From UMGS1840 sp045661305 (lineage in GTDB: Bacteria > Bacillota > Clostridia > UMGS1840), in contig JAZRFJ010000043.1 in the NCBI GenBank assembly GCA_045661305.1, positions 1 to 16,214 on the forward strand: DNA of 16,214 nt, in the 5' to 3' direction. The notes under the pieces were generated by a model. The model saw only the letters and a list, made by a program, of their open reading frames with translations, made no database searches and was not told the origin of the DNA. How positions within the stretch are numbered: the stretch's first letter is position 1; every line of letters starts with the position of its first letter. A program made the translations under genes and the position numbers. Shown piece by piece: positions 8,627 to 16,214 of the stretch.

Positions 8627-9823
8627 ATGTATAATCTTATAATTGTTGAAGATAATCGTTCTGTTTTGGATTTAATATCTCAGATAACCGATTTTAATGA
8701 ATTGGGTTTTTCTATTGTGGGATTGTTTCGAGATGGCTCTAAAGCACTTGAGTTTATACGCAATAATAAAGTTGATGCAATTATAACAGACATCAAAATG
8801 CCGGGAATTGACGGAACAGAGTTGGCTGAAATATGTCATGAGGAATTTTCGGAAATTAAAATAATTTTTTTATCTGCATTCCGTGATTTTGAATATGCAC
8901 GAAGTGCTATAAAAAGTGATGTTTTTGATTATCTTACAAAACCTATTGACATTGATGAATTTAACGATGTTTTAAAAAAATTAAAGAAAAACCTCGATAA
9001 AAATACTACTCCTTCTTTTTCAAAAACAAATATATTTTATGAAAGGCTGCAAGTATTTGAGAAGATTACGGAAAATAACTTTTCGGATGATGAAATTATA
9101 GAGATGTTAAAAGAATGTAGAATAAATATACAAAATAAAAATCCGAAAATCGCTCTGTTTCGCTTTTCTCTTTCAAATCTTGAAGAATATCTCAATAATT
9201 TCTGGATATACGGACTTGAAAAGCTGTATATTGCTTTATATAATTTTATACCTAAAGATTCGTCTTTAGTTTATTTTGTTATATCAAAAACAGTTTATAA
9301 TGAAATAGAAGTTACTGTTATTGATAATGGATGTGAAGATTTCAGGAATAAAGCGGATGAATTCAAAAATCAGTTTGTTTCCAATACCAAATCGTTTTTG
9401 AAACTTGAAATAAGATGCGTATCAAGTGATTTTATTTCTTCTTTAAGCGGTATTACTTCAAAATTGTTATCTTCCGAAGAAGAAGCTAATGTGTCAAATG
9501 AAATTGTGAAAAAAGCTTTGATATATATAGAAAATAACTATGGTGAAAATATATCATTAAGCTCGATTTCGAATCAGCTATATGTATCGGCAAAGTATTT
9601 AAGTAAACTGTTTAAAAAAGAAATAAACAAAAATTTTATTGATTATATAACCGAAATACGAATGAAAAATGCTGCAAATTATCTTCTAAAATCTGATAAA
9701 TCAATTGAAGAAATCTTTTCTTTGGTCGGTTACAGTAATAAAAGTCACTTCTATAAAGTTTTTAAAAGTTATTTTGGTCAAACACCAAATGATTACCGAA
9801 ATAATAAAAAAAGGGGTGACTGA
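8627..9823 (+). CDS. AraC-family (YesN-type) DNA-binding response regulator
   Basis: A 398-residue cytoplasmic transcription regulator. The start ATG follows an AAGAGGTG site (8615-8622). Residues 1-120 are a receiver domain with acidic pair E8-D9, phospho-acceptor D55 in the motif AIITDIKMPGIDG, S83 and conserved K105 (LTKP). A divergent middle region (about 130-290) is of the kind found in YesN-like regulators. Residues about 293-393 form an AraC-type double helix-turn-helix, ending in the family signature GYSNKSHFYKVFKSYFGQTP.DYR. It is paired with the kinase gene 2 nt downstream, so the two form one signalling unit. In Firmicutes such YesMN pairs usually control carbohydrate-utilisation genes, and the neighbouring glycosidase, esterase and surface-protein genes are the obvious targets. 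Function as a regulator is certain; the target set is inferred. Confidence 0.95.
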   Translation: MYNLIIVEDNRSVLDLISQITDFNELGFSIVGLFRDGSKALEFIRNNKVDAIITDIKMPGIDGTELAEICHEEFSEIKIIFLSAFRDFEYARSAIKSDVFDYLTKPIDIDEFNDVLKKLKKNLDKNTTPSFSKTNIFYERLQVFEKITENNFSDDEIIEMLKECRINIQNKNPKIALFRFSLSNLEEYLNNFWIYGLEKLYIALYNFIPKDSSLVYFVISKTVYNEIEVTVIDNGCEDFRNKADEFKNQFVSNTKSFLKLEIRCVSSDFISSLSGITSKLLSSEEEANVSNEIVKKALIYIENNYGENISLSSISNQLYVSAKYLSKLFKKEINKNFIDYITEIRMKNAANYLLKSDKSIEEIFSLVGYSNKSHFYKVFKSYFGQTPNDYRNNKKRGD

Positions 9824-9825
9824 TT

Positions 9826-11478
9826 ATGAAAAAGATTAAAGATTATAAATCCACTTTAGAGCTTGTTAAGATTTACAGGTGGGACAGTTTAATTTTTAAA
9901 TTTGGTAAAAACATAGCATTCTATGTTTTTATCCCGTTTTTTATAATCTGCATAGTGATTTTTTTCTTTTATGCTAATGAGTATAAGAAAAAAGATATGG
10001 AGGAATTTATATATGTTTCTTCATATATTACCTCTGATATTTCAAATGTATTTGAAAATATTGATAAAAATGTTATTTTTATGTCTTCAAATCGAATTAT
10101 AAATGAGTATCTGAAGATTGAAGAACTTGAAAATTATAATCACCAGAACTATCGTAATTATATTGATACTTTGGAAATACTCGATGCTTTTGTTATTACT
10201 TCAAAAAATATTGACGAAGTATATCTTTTTTCTTACGAAAGTGATTGCCTGATATCATCAAAAACAAGAGGAAAAGTTTACGACTATTCCGACGATGCAT
10301 GGTATAATTATATGAAGGAAAATAACGATACAAATTTTTATATAGAGGAAAACGAAAAGCTTTATATTGTAAGAGATATAAATTACAACTCGGGATTTGC
10401 TGTTTTTACTGTTAAGTCCAATTCTTTTACAGAAAATTATGACGACTACGGTATAGTTTTTGAAAATAAGGATAAAAAGAACACTTTTAAAACTGAAGAA
10501 GGTATTTTTGAAAAAAACGGTCATGTATATTCAGTAAAAAGATACGGAGAAATAAAAACAGTTATAAGCAAAAAGTTTGAAAATACATATCTAAGAAAAA
10601 GTATGATATTGATAATCATTTTTTGCATTTTTGCTGCGTTTTTATTTGCTGTAATTATAATAAGTGTAATATCTCTTATTTCGTATAGGAATATTAAGGA
10701 TATTATAAATACAATACATAAAAACGATTTTAAAGGGCAACGTGAAAACGGAGATGAAATTTCTTACATAATAAGGAATATAATGAGAGTTAACAAGGAA
10801 AATGAAGAACTTGGAAATACTTTGGTGAAAAAATTTTTAGAAATAAAGAAACTCAATTCAGCGATTTTACAAAATCAGATAAGTCCGCATTTTCTTATGA
10901 ATACGCTTAACACTGTTAATATGATTATCCTAAGTGTAATGAAAAAGAAAAATGATGCCACAGATGCAGTGAGTCTTTTATCTGAGCTTTTCAGAGATAT
11001 TCTCAATACAAATGTCTATACATTTACAATAGCTGAGGAAATTTCATACTGCGATAAATATCTGGCTATTGAAAAAATTCTTGATGATTCTTTTGACGTA
11101 ACATATGATATTGAAGATGAAATAAAGGAGATAAGTATTCCGAAACTTCTTATTCAGCCGATTATTGAAAATTCTATAAGGCACGGTGTGAAATATCTTG
11201 ATGATGACACACGTGGAAGAATTCATATTGAAGTAAAGAAAGGCGGTAACAATGTTATTATAAAAGTATTTGATAACGGTCCTTTAAGGTCTGATAATAT
11301 GATAGATGAAATAAATATGAAATTAAAAGATGATACTATAAAAGATAATGAAAAACAAAAAGTCGGACTTCTTAACACAAACAGAAGAATTAAGCTCCTT
11401 TATGGGGATAACTACGGAGCAACTCTGGAAAGAAAAGAAAATCTTACTGTTGTAAAGATAACGATTCCGCTTAACTAA
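9826..11478 (+). CDS. YesM-type membrane sensor histidine kinase
   Basis: A 550-residue partner kinase of the preceding regulator, with its ATG 2 nt after the regulator's TGA and AGGGGTG at 9812-9818 as RBS. Transmembrane helix 1 spans about residues 30-50 and helix 2 about 259-287. They enclose an extracellular sensor of about 205 residues, rich in Tyr, Asn and Asp, that probably sees a carbohydrate ligand or its binding protein. A degenerate HAMP-like linker follows to about 340. The His_kinase domain has the motif QISPHFLMNTLNTV with phospho-acceptor H355. The ATPase domain shows the N box QPIIENSIRHG (N449), DNG (483-485) and the VGLLNTNRRI segment (513-522). Length and order match the YesM family. 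The ligand cannot be read from the sequence. Confidence 0.95.
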   Translation: MKKIKDYKSTLELVKIYRWDSLIFKFGKNIAFYVFIPFFIICIVIFFFYANEYKKKDMEEFIYVSSYITSDISNVFENIDKNVIFMSSNRIINEYLKIEELENYNHQNYRNYIDTLEILDAFVITSKNIDEVYLFSYESDCLISSKTRGKVYDYSDDAWYNYMKENNDTNFYIEENEKLYIVRDINYNSGFAVFTVKSNSFTENYDDYGIVFENKDKKNTFKTEEGIFEKNGHVYSVKRYGEIKTVISKKFENTYLRKSMILIIIFCIFAAFLFAVIIISVISLISYRNIKDIINTIHKNDFKGQRENGDEISYIIRNIMRVNKENEELGNTLVKKFLEIKKLNSAILQNQISPHFLMNTLNTVNMIILSVMKKKNDATDAVSLLSELFRDILNTNVYTFTIAEEISYCDKYLAIEKILDDSFDVTYDIEDEIKEISIPKLLIQPIIENSIRHGVKYLDDDTRGRIHIEVKKGGNNVIIKVFDNGPLRSDNMIDEINMKLKDDTIKDNEKQKVGLLNTNRRIKLLYGDNYGATLERKENLTVVKITIPLN

Positions 11479-11487
11479 GGAGAAAAA

Positions 11488-14214
11488 TTGAAAATGAATT
11501 TTAAAACTATTGATAACGAAAGCAGACCACTTCCGTTTTGGAGTTGGAATGATAAACTTGAATGCGAAGAAACAAAAAGACAGGTGGATATGATGAAAAA
11601 TGCCGGTATAGGTGGTTTCTTTATGCATGCAAGAGGTGGACTCAAAACCGAATATATGGGTGACGAATGGTTTTTAAATGTAGGAAGTGCAATATCCGAA
11701 GCCAAGAAAAACGGTATGCGTCCCTGGGCTTATGATGAAAACGGCTGGCCAAGTGGATTTGGTAACGGGTTAGTCAATGGACTTGGGATAGAATATCAGC
11801 AGAAAAACTTAAGAATGGAAAAAGAATTTATACATAAAGATACTCATATTGCAAAAGTGAACGATTTGTATTTTTATTATGATGTAAATGAGTTTTATGT
11901 TGATACACTTGATAAAAAGGTAACGGATGAATTTTTGGATAAAATTTATAAACCTTACTATGAGAAATTTGGGAATGATATAGAGGGATTTTTTACTGAT
12001 GAGCCTGCGGTCTCAAGATTTGGTATTCCGTGGAGCTTTGTTATGTGTGATGAATATAAAGAAAGATACAACGATGACCTTATTTCTCATCTTCCGGAGC
12101 TTTTTATTGATGATGGTGATTATAAACAGACGAGAATAAATTTCTGGTCAATGGTAACAGAATTATTTTCGGAGAATTTTTTCAAGAGAATTTATGATTG
12201 GTGCAGTGAAAGAGGGCTGAAATTAACAGGGCATCTTGTTTGCGAAGAAGAAGTTCTGACGCATAATCTTCCTGCGAACGGTTCATGTATGCCGCATTAT
12301 GAATATTTTCATATTCCGGGAGTTGACTGGCTTGGAAGAACACCATACCCCTGGTGGGATAAAACTCACCCACATCATTGTATAACTGCAAGACAAGCAG
12401 GTAGCGTTGCTGAACAGCTTGGGAAAAAAGAAGTTTTAACTGAAACTTACGCAATGTGTGGACATAGCTTAAGTTTTTCACAGATGAAAGGTCTTTATGA
12501 ATGGCAGATGGTAAGAGGTGTAAATCTTTTATGTCAGCATTTGGCGGGATACACACTTGGAGGGATAAGAAAACGAGACTATCCACCAACAGTATATTAT
12601 CAGCAACCATGGTGGAATGAGTATAAAACCCTTGTTGATGCGCTTTCAAGAGAAATCACCATACTGGCAAATTCAGAAAAAAAGGTTGATACACTTATTA
12701 TAGCACCGCAGACAACTGCATGGACATTATATAATTCAAAAGACAGAGAAAAATCAAAAAAATTAAATGATAATTTTTTGGAAACTGTTAAGAGACTTGA
12801 AGAAAAACATATTGTTTTTCATTTAGGTGATGAAACGATTATTAAAAGACACGGTAAGGTTGAAAACGGAAAGTTCATTATTGGAAAACAAGCATACAGT
12901 ACAGTTATTAAAGAAAACTGCGAGATTCTAATGCCTTATACAAATGAACTTCTAAAAATGTTTGAAAAAACAGGCGGAGTTATTACAACATCAGATAAAA
13001 TAGAAAAGAATAATATTACTGTTTGCGAAAAACTTACATATACAAACAGAATTCTTGACGGAAAAATGCTTCATTTCTTTGTTAATACTTCTGATGAAAG
13101 CTTTGATGCAGATATAAATGTAAAAGGAAAAGTTATAGATATTTTTTCCGGTGACATATCTCCTTTTTCAGGAAAACACACTTTTGAGTCTTGGGGAAGT
13201 CTTATGATAATTGAAGAAGAGAACACTCCTCACTATGAAAAACAGAAAAAAAATTATATTACTCTTCAAGGAAGTTTTGATATAAACCACCCTGTTGAAA
13301 ATTGTCTTACACTTGATAGATGCGATTATTTTTTTGATGGAGAATTGCAGGAAAAGAACGGTTATGTTCTTAATATTTGTGAACGTGCAAGTAAGCTGGA
13401 GAGAAAAGTTAAAATTAATCAGGATTACCATGTGAATATAAATTATATTCCAAAAGAGCTTTTCTTGGTATGCGAAACACCTGAGAATTTTACTATAAAA
13501 GTAAATGGAAAAGAAATTGAAAAAAATATCAACGGTTATTTTATTGATATGGCATTTAAAAAAATAGATATTTCCGAATATATTGTAGCAGGTGAAAACA
13601 CTATTTCTTTTGAATGTGATTTTGTTCAGTCAAAAGCATTTTATGAAGACCAGAGAAATGTCTGGAAATTTGAGGGTGTCCGAAATAAACTGGTGTATGA
13701 TATGGAAATTGAAGCAATATATCTTTTGGGAGATTTTTCAGTAAGAACTGATGGTGAATGGGTTGAACTTGAAAATGATGGCTTAAGATATAAAGGCGAC
13801 TTTATTATTGATAAACCGATAAAAACATTTGATATTTCTTCTGACATTACAAGACAAGGGTTTCCTTTCTTTAGTGGCGAATTAAGCTTTACAGGAACTC
13901 TGGAAACAAGGTATGATGAACCTATTCTTATCATAAATCAAAAGGGCGTAAATGAAGTAAAAATTGAAATTGATGGTAAAGAATACAAACTTCTTACAGA
14001 TAACAAAATAAAACTCCTTGTAAAAAAAGGAAAATATGCTGTAAAAATTGCTATTTATAATAATTTAAGAAATATGCTTGGCCCGCATCATGACGAACGC
14101 GGTGATCTTCATATAGTAGGTCCTGCGGATTTTTATAAAGAAGCAGGCATATGGAGAAACAATGAAAATCCTAATTGGAATGACGACTATTGTTTTATAA
14201 AAACTATGGGGTAA
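11488..14214 (+). CDS. GH106-like glycoside hydrolase, probable cytoplasmic alpha-L-rhamnosidase-type enzyme
   Basis: A 908-residue enzyme without a signal peptide. The N-terminus RPLPFWSWNDKLE...Q...M..AGIGGFFMHARGGL, then AYDENGWPSGF, then GFFTDEPA (D171-E172) and LTETYAMCGHSLSF (E319) with W.M.RGVN....H...Y form a TIM-barrel layout seen in GH106 and related unclassified families. D171, E172 and E319 are candidate catalytic residues. Residues about 648-712 form a jelly-roll sugar-binding-like domain (IKVNGKEI...IDISEYIVAGENTISFE). Two starts are possible: TTG at 11488, 5 nt after AAGGAG (11477-11482), or ATG at 11494, 11 nt after it; I chose the TTG by spacing, and residue numbers use it. 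It follows the kinase gene by 9 nt and precedes the esterase gene by 3 nt, so it is probably cotranscribed. It would act on imported oligosaccharides. The exact substrate is inferred. Confidence 0.75.
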   Translation: MKMNFKTIDNESRPLPFWSWNDKLECEETKRQVDMMKNAGIGGFFMHARGGLKTEYMGDEWFLNVGSAISEAKKNGMRPWAYDENGWPSGFGNGLVNGLGIEYQQKNLRMEKEFIHKDTHIAKVNDLYFYYDVNEFYVDTLDKKVTDEFLDKIYKPYYEKFGNDIEGFFTDEPAVSRFGIPWSFVMCDEYKERYNDDLISHLPELFIDDGDYKQTRINFWSMVTELFSENFFKRIYDWCSERGLKLTGHLVCEEEVLTHNLPANGSCMPHYEYFHIPGVDWLGRTPYPWWDKTHPHHCITARQAGSVAEQLGKKEVLTETYAMCGHSLSFSQMKGLYEWQMVRGVNLLCQHLAGYTLGGIRKRDYPPTVYYQQPWWNEYKTLVDALSREITILANSEKKVDTLIIAPQTTAWTLYNSKDREKSKKLNDNFLETVKRLEEKHIVFHLGDETIIKRHGKVENGKFIIGKQAYSTVIKENCEILMPYTNELLKMFEKTGGVITTSDKIEKNNITVCEKLTYTNRILDGKMLHFFVNTSDESFDADINVKGKVIDIFSGDISPFSGKHTFESWGSLMIIEEENTPHYEKQKKNYITLQGSFDINHPVENCLTLDRCDYFFDGELQEKNGYVLNICERASKLERKVKINQDYHVNINYIPKELFLVCETPENFTIKVNGKEIEKNINGYFIDMAFKKIDISEYIVAGENTISFECDFVQSKAFYEDQRNVWKFEGVRNKLVYDMEIEAIYLLGDFSVRTDGEWVELENDGLRYKGDFIIDKPIKTFDISSDITRQGFPFFSGELSFTGTLETRYDEPILIINQKGVNEVKIEIDGKEYKLLTDNKIKLLVKKGKYAVKIAIYNNLRNMLGPHHDERGDLHIVGPADFYKEAGIWRNNENPNWNDDYCFIKTMG

Positions 14215-14217
14215 AAC

Positions 14218-14955
14218 ATGAAGATTGTAGAAAAAGTTTATATGGAGCGCAACGAACTTTTAAAGAACGGTCCAATTACCATTGTAGCATTCGGAGACAG
14301 TGTAACACATGGGGCATTAGGTGATAATGAAATTAACTATGAAACTGTTTATTGGAATTTGTTACGAAAGAAAATACTAAATATCAGAAATTATGTTCCT
14401 GTAAATGTAGTTAACGCCGGAATCGGTGGAGTAACTGCAAAAGGATCGGTAGAGAGAATGGATAAGCAAGTGCTTTGTCATAATCCTGATTTAATTATCG
14501 TTAGTTTTGGTCTTAATGATGTGAATGAACCGCTTGATGAATATTTATCCGCACTTGAAGTCATATTTAAAAAAGGCAAAAAAAGTGGTGCGGATGTAAT
14601 TTTTATGACCCCCAATATGTTAAATACTTATGTGGCAGATGACACAGATAAAAAGAATTTAAAATATGCAGAGATTACTGCAAATTATCAAAATAATGGA
14701 AAAATGGATTTATATATGTCTTCAGCAATGAAGCTTGCAGAAGAAAAAGAGATTTTAGTATGCGACTGTTATTCCAAATGGAAAAAAATCTCGAAAACAG
14801 AAGATACTACTATGCTTTTGGCGAATCGTATTAATCATCCAACTGCCAAAATGCATGAGCTTTTTGCAGACAGCCTGTTTAAAGTGATTTTTGAGGATGT
14901 TTTTGTTAAGTCCTCAGAAAATTATAATACAATGTATATTCCTACGATTCTATAA
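14218..14955 (+). CDS. SGNH/GDSL-family hydrolase, probable carbohydrate (acetyl)esterase
   Basis: A 245-residue cytoplasmic enzyme beginning 3 nt after the glycosidase stop, with a weak GGGG site just upstream. Block I is AFGDSVTHG (nucleophile S28), block II NAGIGG (67-71), block III SFGLNDV (N100) and block V INHPTAKMH (H207). The usual Asp three residues before the block V His is replaced by Arg (R204-I-N-H207), a variation I associate with NHP-type SGNH proteins of Firmicutes. In YesMN-linked loci of Bacillus, relatives such as YesT and YesY are rhamnogalacturonan acetylesterases, so deacetylation of pectic oligosaccharides is a reasonable guess. There is no signal peptide, so it works inside the cell beside the GH106-like enzyme. 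The fold is confident; the substrate is not. Confidence 0.85.
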   Translation: MKIVEKVYMERNELLKNGPITIVAFGDSVTHGALGDNEINYETVYWNLLRKKILNIRNYVPVNVVNAGIGGVTAKGSVERMDKQVLCHNPDLIIVSFGLNDVNEPLDEYLSALEVIFKKGKKSGADVIFMTPNMLNTYVADDTDKKNLKYAEITANYQNNGKMDLYMSSAMKLAEEKEILVCDCYSKWKKISKTEDTTMLLANRINHPTAKMHELFADSLFKVIFEDVFVKSSENYNTMYIPTIL

Positions 14956-14958
14956 TAA

Positions 14959-15197
14959 AATAACAATCAAAAAATTGATATTGAAAACATAACAATTAAA
15001 AAGACTTTTCTAAACTACAATTGGGAAGAAATACGCGACTTTTCAAGACCGATTATCATCACAGTGAAAGGAATTGTAAAAGGGAAAGAAATTAAAAATG
15101 CTAATATAAAGGATAGTGCTCCCACCACTGGGAAACTTTTGGGGTAGAAACCAACGAGAATGGGATGGCAAAAGCCTTTTTTAAAGAAGGAGATTAA
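14959..15197 (+). pseudogene. Start-less, frameshifted C-terminal remnant of an unrecognised gene
   Basis: Immediately after the esterase's two stop codons (14953-14958), an open frame without any start codon runs from 14959 to the TAG at 15145-15147. It encodes protein-like sequence: KIDIENITIKK, then YNWEEIRDFSRPIIITVKG. A second frame (-1) takes over within 15117-15144 and encodes HHWETFGVETNENGMAKAFF..., ending at TAA 15195-15197, 3 nt before the next gene's ATG. The RBS of that next gene lies within this tail, as expected for an old operon neighbour. Both halves look like one gene's C-terminus joined by a 1-nt frameshift, with its N-terminal part deleted. The first part could be a few rungs of a beta-helix, but I cannot name the family. 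This is the only sizeable stretch (245 nt) without an intact gene. Confidence 0.55.
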
Positions 15198-15200
15198 CAA

Positions 15201-15632
15201 ATGAAATATCTTCAGAATCTTCACACTCACAGTACCTACGATGACGGTAAGAATACTCCTGAAGAAATGATAAAATTCGCAATTTCACAGGGAATGCACT
15301 CTGTCGGATTCTCCGGTCACTCTTATGTATCCTATGGAACAAAATTCTGTATGTCGGAAGATGGGACAGAGGATTTTAAAAAAGAGATAAATTTTCTTAA
15401 GGAGAAATATAAAGGCTTGCTTGACATTTTCTGCGGTCTGGAATTTGATATGTATTCCAACACGTCTCTTTCAGGCTATGACTATCTTATAGGCTCAATG
15501 CACTATTTGAAAAGAGGAGACGACTACATAGGCTTTGACTGGGTTATTGTAAATGGTGAGCTCGTTATTAAAAATGACGAACATACGGGGATAAGGCCGG
15601 GAAAAGTTTTGCGTAGAAATGAAAAAGTGTAA
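15201..15632 (+). CDS. Chimeric ORF: N-terminal PHP-domain phosphatase joined to a D-aminoacylase C-terminal tail
   Basis: A 143-residue ORF with AAGGAG at 15187-15192. Residues 1-112 are the N-terminal half of a histidinol-phosphatase-type PHP domain: metal-binding H8 and H10 (LHTHST), H40 (FSGHS), E81 (GLEFD) and H101 (GSMHYLK). Complete members are about 250-280 residues, so the second half, with its remaining metal ligands, is missing. From about residue 113 the sequence becomes WVIVNGELVIKN.EHTGIRPGKVLRR, which matches the last strands of N-acyl-D-amino-acid deacylases, not PHP proteins. The junction near 15531-15540 is in frame. A deletion between two co-oriented genes (or an assembly join) would explain it. 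The product is almost certainly inactive as a phosphatase. Confidence 0.75.
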   Translation: MKYLQNLHTHSTYDDGKNTPEEMIKFAISQGMHSVGFSGHSYVSYGTKFCMSEDGTEDFKKEINFLKEKYKGLLDIFCGLEFDMYSNTSLSGYDYLIGSMHYLKRGDDYIGFDWVIVNGELVIKNDEHTGIRPGKVLRRNEKV

Positions 15633-15668
15633 TATTTTTTATATCGTTTTTAGGAGGAAAGGATAAGT

Positions 15669-16214
15669 ATGAAAACAACAATAATTGTTGTACGACATGG
15701 AAACAGTGTAACGAATGTAACAAATACTTTTGCGGGTAATTGGGATGTTGAACTAAATGAAATAGGAAAAAAACAAGCTCAAATGTCAGCTGAATATTTG
15801 AAGAAATATTCTATTGATAAAATTTATTCTAGTGATTTGATTCGTGCTTATGATACAGCATTACCAATTGCAGAAGTTCATAATTTAGAAGTAAAAAAAA
15901 TAAAAGAACTTCGTGAATTGTTTGCAGGAGATTGGGAAAGAAAACTATATTCTGAAATTGAAAATTTATTTCCTGCACAATATGACTTATGGAGAAATGA
16001 CATAGGCAAATGCGTGCCTGAAAATGGTGAAAAAGTATGTGATTTTTTCAATAGAATAAAGAAATGTGTATTTAATATTGCAAAGGAAAATGAAGGGAAA
16101 ACAATTTGTATTGTTACTCACGCAACACCAATTCGTGTTCTTAAAACGGTTTCTATGGGAAAAGAAGTTGAAAAAATGAATACGGTAGAATGGTGTGCAA
16201 ATGCTTCAATAAGC
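15669..16214 (+). CDS. Histidine phosphatase superfamily (phosphoglycerate mutase-like) protein, 3'-truncated by the window
   Basis: The frame from ATG 15669 is open to the last base (182 codons), so the C-terminus is outside the window. AGGAGG at 15652-15657 lies 11 nt upstream, with a closer AAAGG. The catalytic RHG motif is at residues 9-11 (H10 as phospho-acceptor). Arg59 sits in SSDLIRAYDTA, E83 in LRELFAGDWE is the probable acid, and the second His is H151 in VTHAT. These are all the signature residues of the cofactor-independent-of-metal histidine phosphatases that dephosphorylate small metabolites (alpha-ribazole phosphatase and related enzymes). The substrate cannot be told. It is separated from the chimeric PHP ORF by 36 nt and appears unrelated to the polysaccharide genes. 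Confidence 0.9.
   Translation, partial: MKTTIIVVRHGNSVTNVTNTFAGNWDVELNEIGKKQAQMSAEYLKKYSIDKIYSSDLIRAYDTALPIAEVHNLEVKKIKELRELFAGDWERKLYSEIENLFPAQYDLWRNDIGKCVPENGEKVCDFFNRIKKCVFNIAKENEGKTICIVTHATPIRVLKTVSMGKEVEKMNTVEWCANASIS

Noticed and set aside
12182..12649. 155-codon open frame on the minus strand
   Set aside because: It is antisense to conserved glycosidase motifs and has no recognisable protein character.
15167..15182. Short hairpin followed by six T as an intrinsic terminator
   Set aside because: The stem is only 3 bp (GGC/GCC) and the sequence reads as coding in the remnant's second frame.
1..16214. tRNA, rRNA, CRISPR arrays, insertion sequences or phage genes
   Set aside because: I saw no regularly spaced repeats, transposase or integrase motifs, or RNA-gene signatures on either strand.

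Overview
The window is low-GC DNA (about 37% in a stretch I counted) with strong AGGAGG-type ribosome binding sites. It carries Gram-positive S-layer homology (SLH) surface proteins and a YesM/YesN-type two-component system. This fits an anaerobic Clostridia-type Firmicute, probably a gut or plant-fibre degrader. Displaying carbohydrate-active proteins through SLH domains resembles the pectin-degrading gut bacterium Monoglobus, but the species cannot be named from the sequence. All recognised genes lie on the + strand.

Layout. (1) Positions 3-2912 hold one large secreted-type polysaccharidase gene, cut off at the window's left edge and split by a single in-frame TGA at 813-815. It has beta-sandwich and Ig-like modules followed by a GH141-like parallel beta-helix. 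(2) Positions 2974-5760 encode a signal-peptide protein with a concanavalin-like module, Ig-like modules, a Gly/Ser/Thr linker and three C-terminal SLH domains. It has no visible catalytic domain, and a striking double palindrome lies just upstream. (3) Positions 5760-8570, overlapping it by 1 nt, encode a large secreted all-beta protein of unknown function with degenerate SLH-like repeats at its N-terminus. (4) Positions 8627-11478 encode an AraC-type response regulator and a YesM-type sensor kinase, with a good sigma-A-like promoter embedded in the end of the preceding gene. (5) Positions 11488-14955 encode a cytoplasmic GH106-like glycoside hydrolase and an SGNH/GDSL esterase. (6) Positions 14956-15632 are a scarred region: a start-less, frameshifted gene remnant, then a PHP-domain phosphatase whose C-terminal half is replaced by the tail of a D-aminoacylase. 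(7) From 15669 to the window end is a histidine phosphatase gene, cut by the right edge.

How it may work together (inference): surface proteins bind or cut a plant polysaccharide, the two-component system senses it, and the cytoplasmic GH106-like enzyme and esterase finish imported oligosaccharides. The combination of YesMN-type regulation, a GH106-like enzyme, an SGNH esterase and a GH141-like beta-helix points to pectin or rhamnogalacturonan. No transporter lies in the window, so uptake must be encoded elsewhere. The right end (after 14955) looks like an unrelated, rearranged housekeeping or amino-acid-metabolism neighbourhood.
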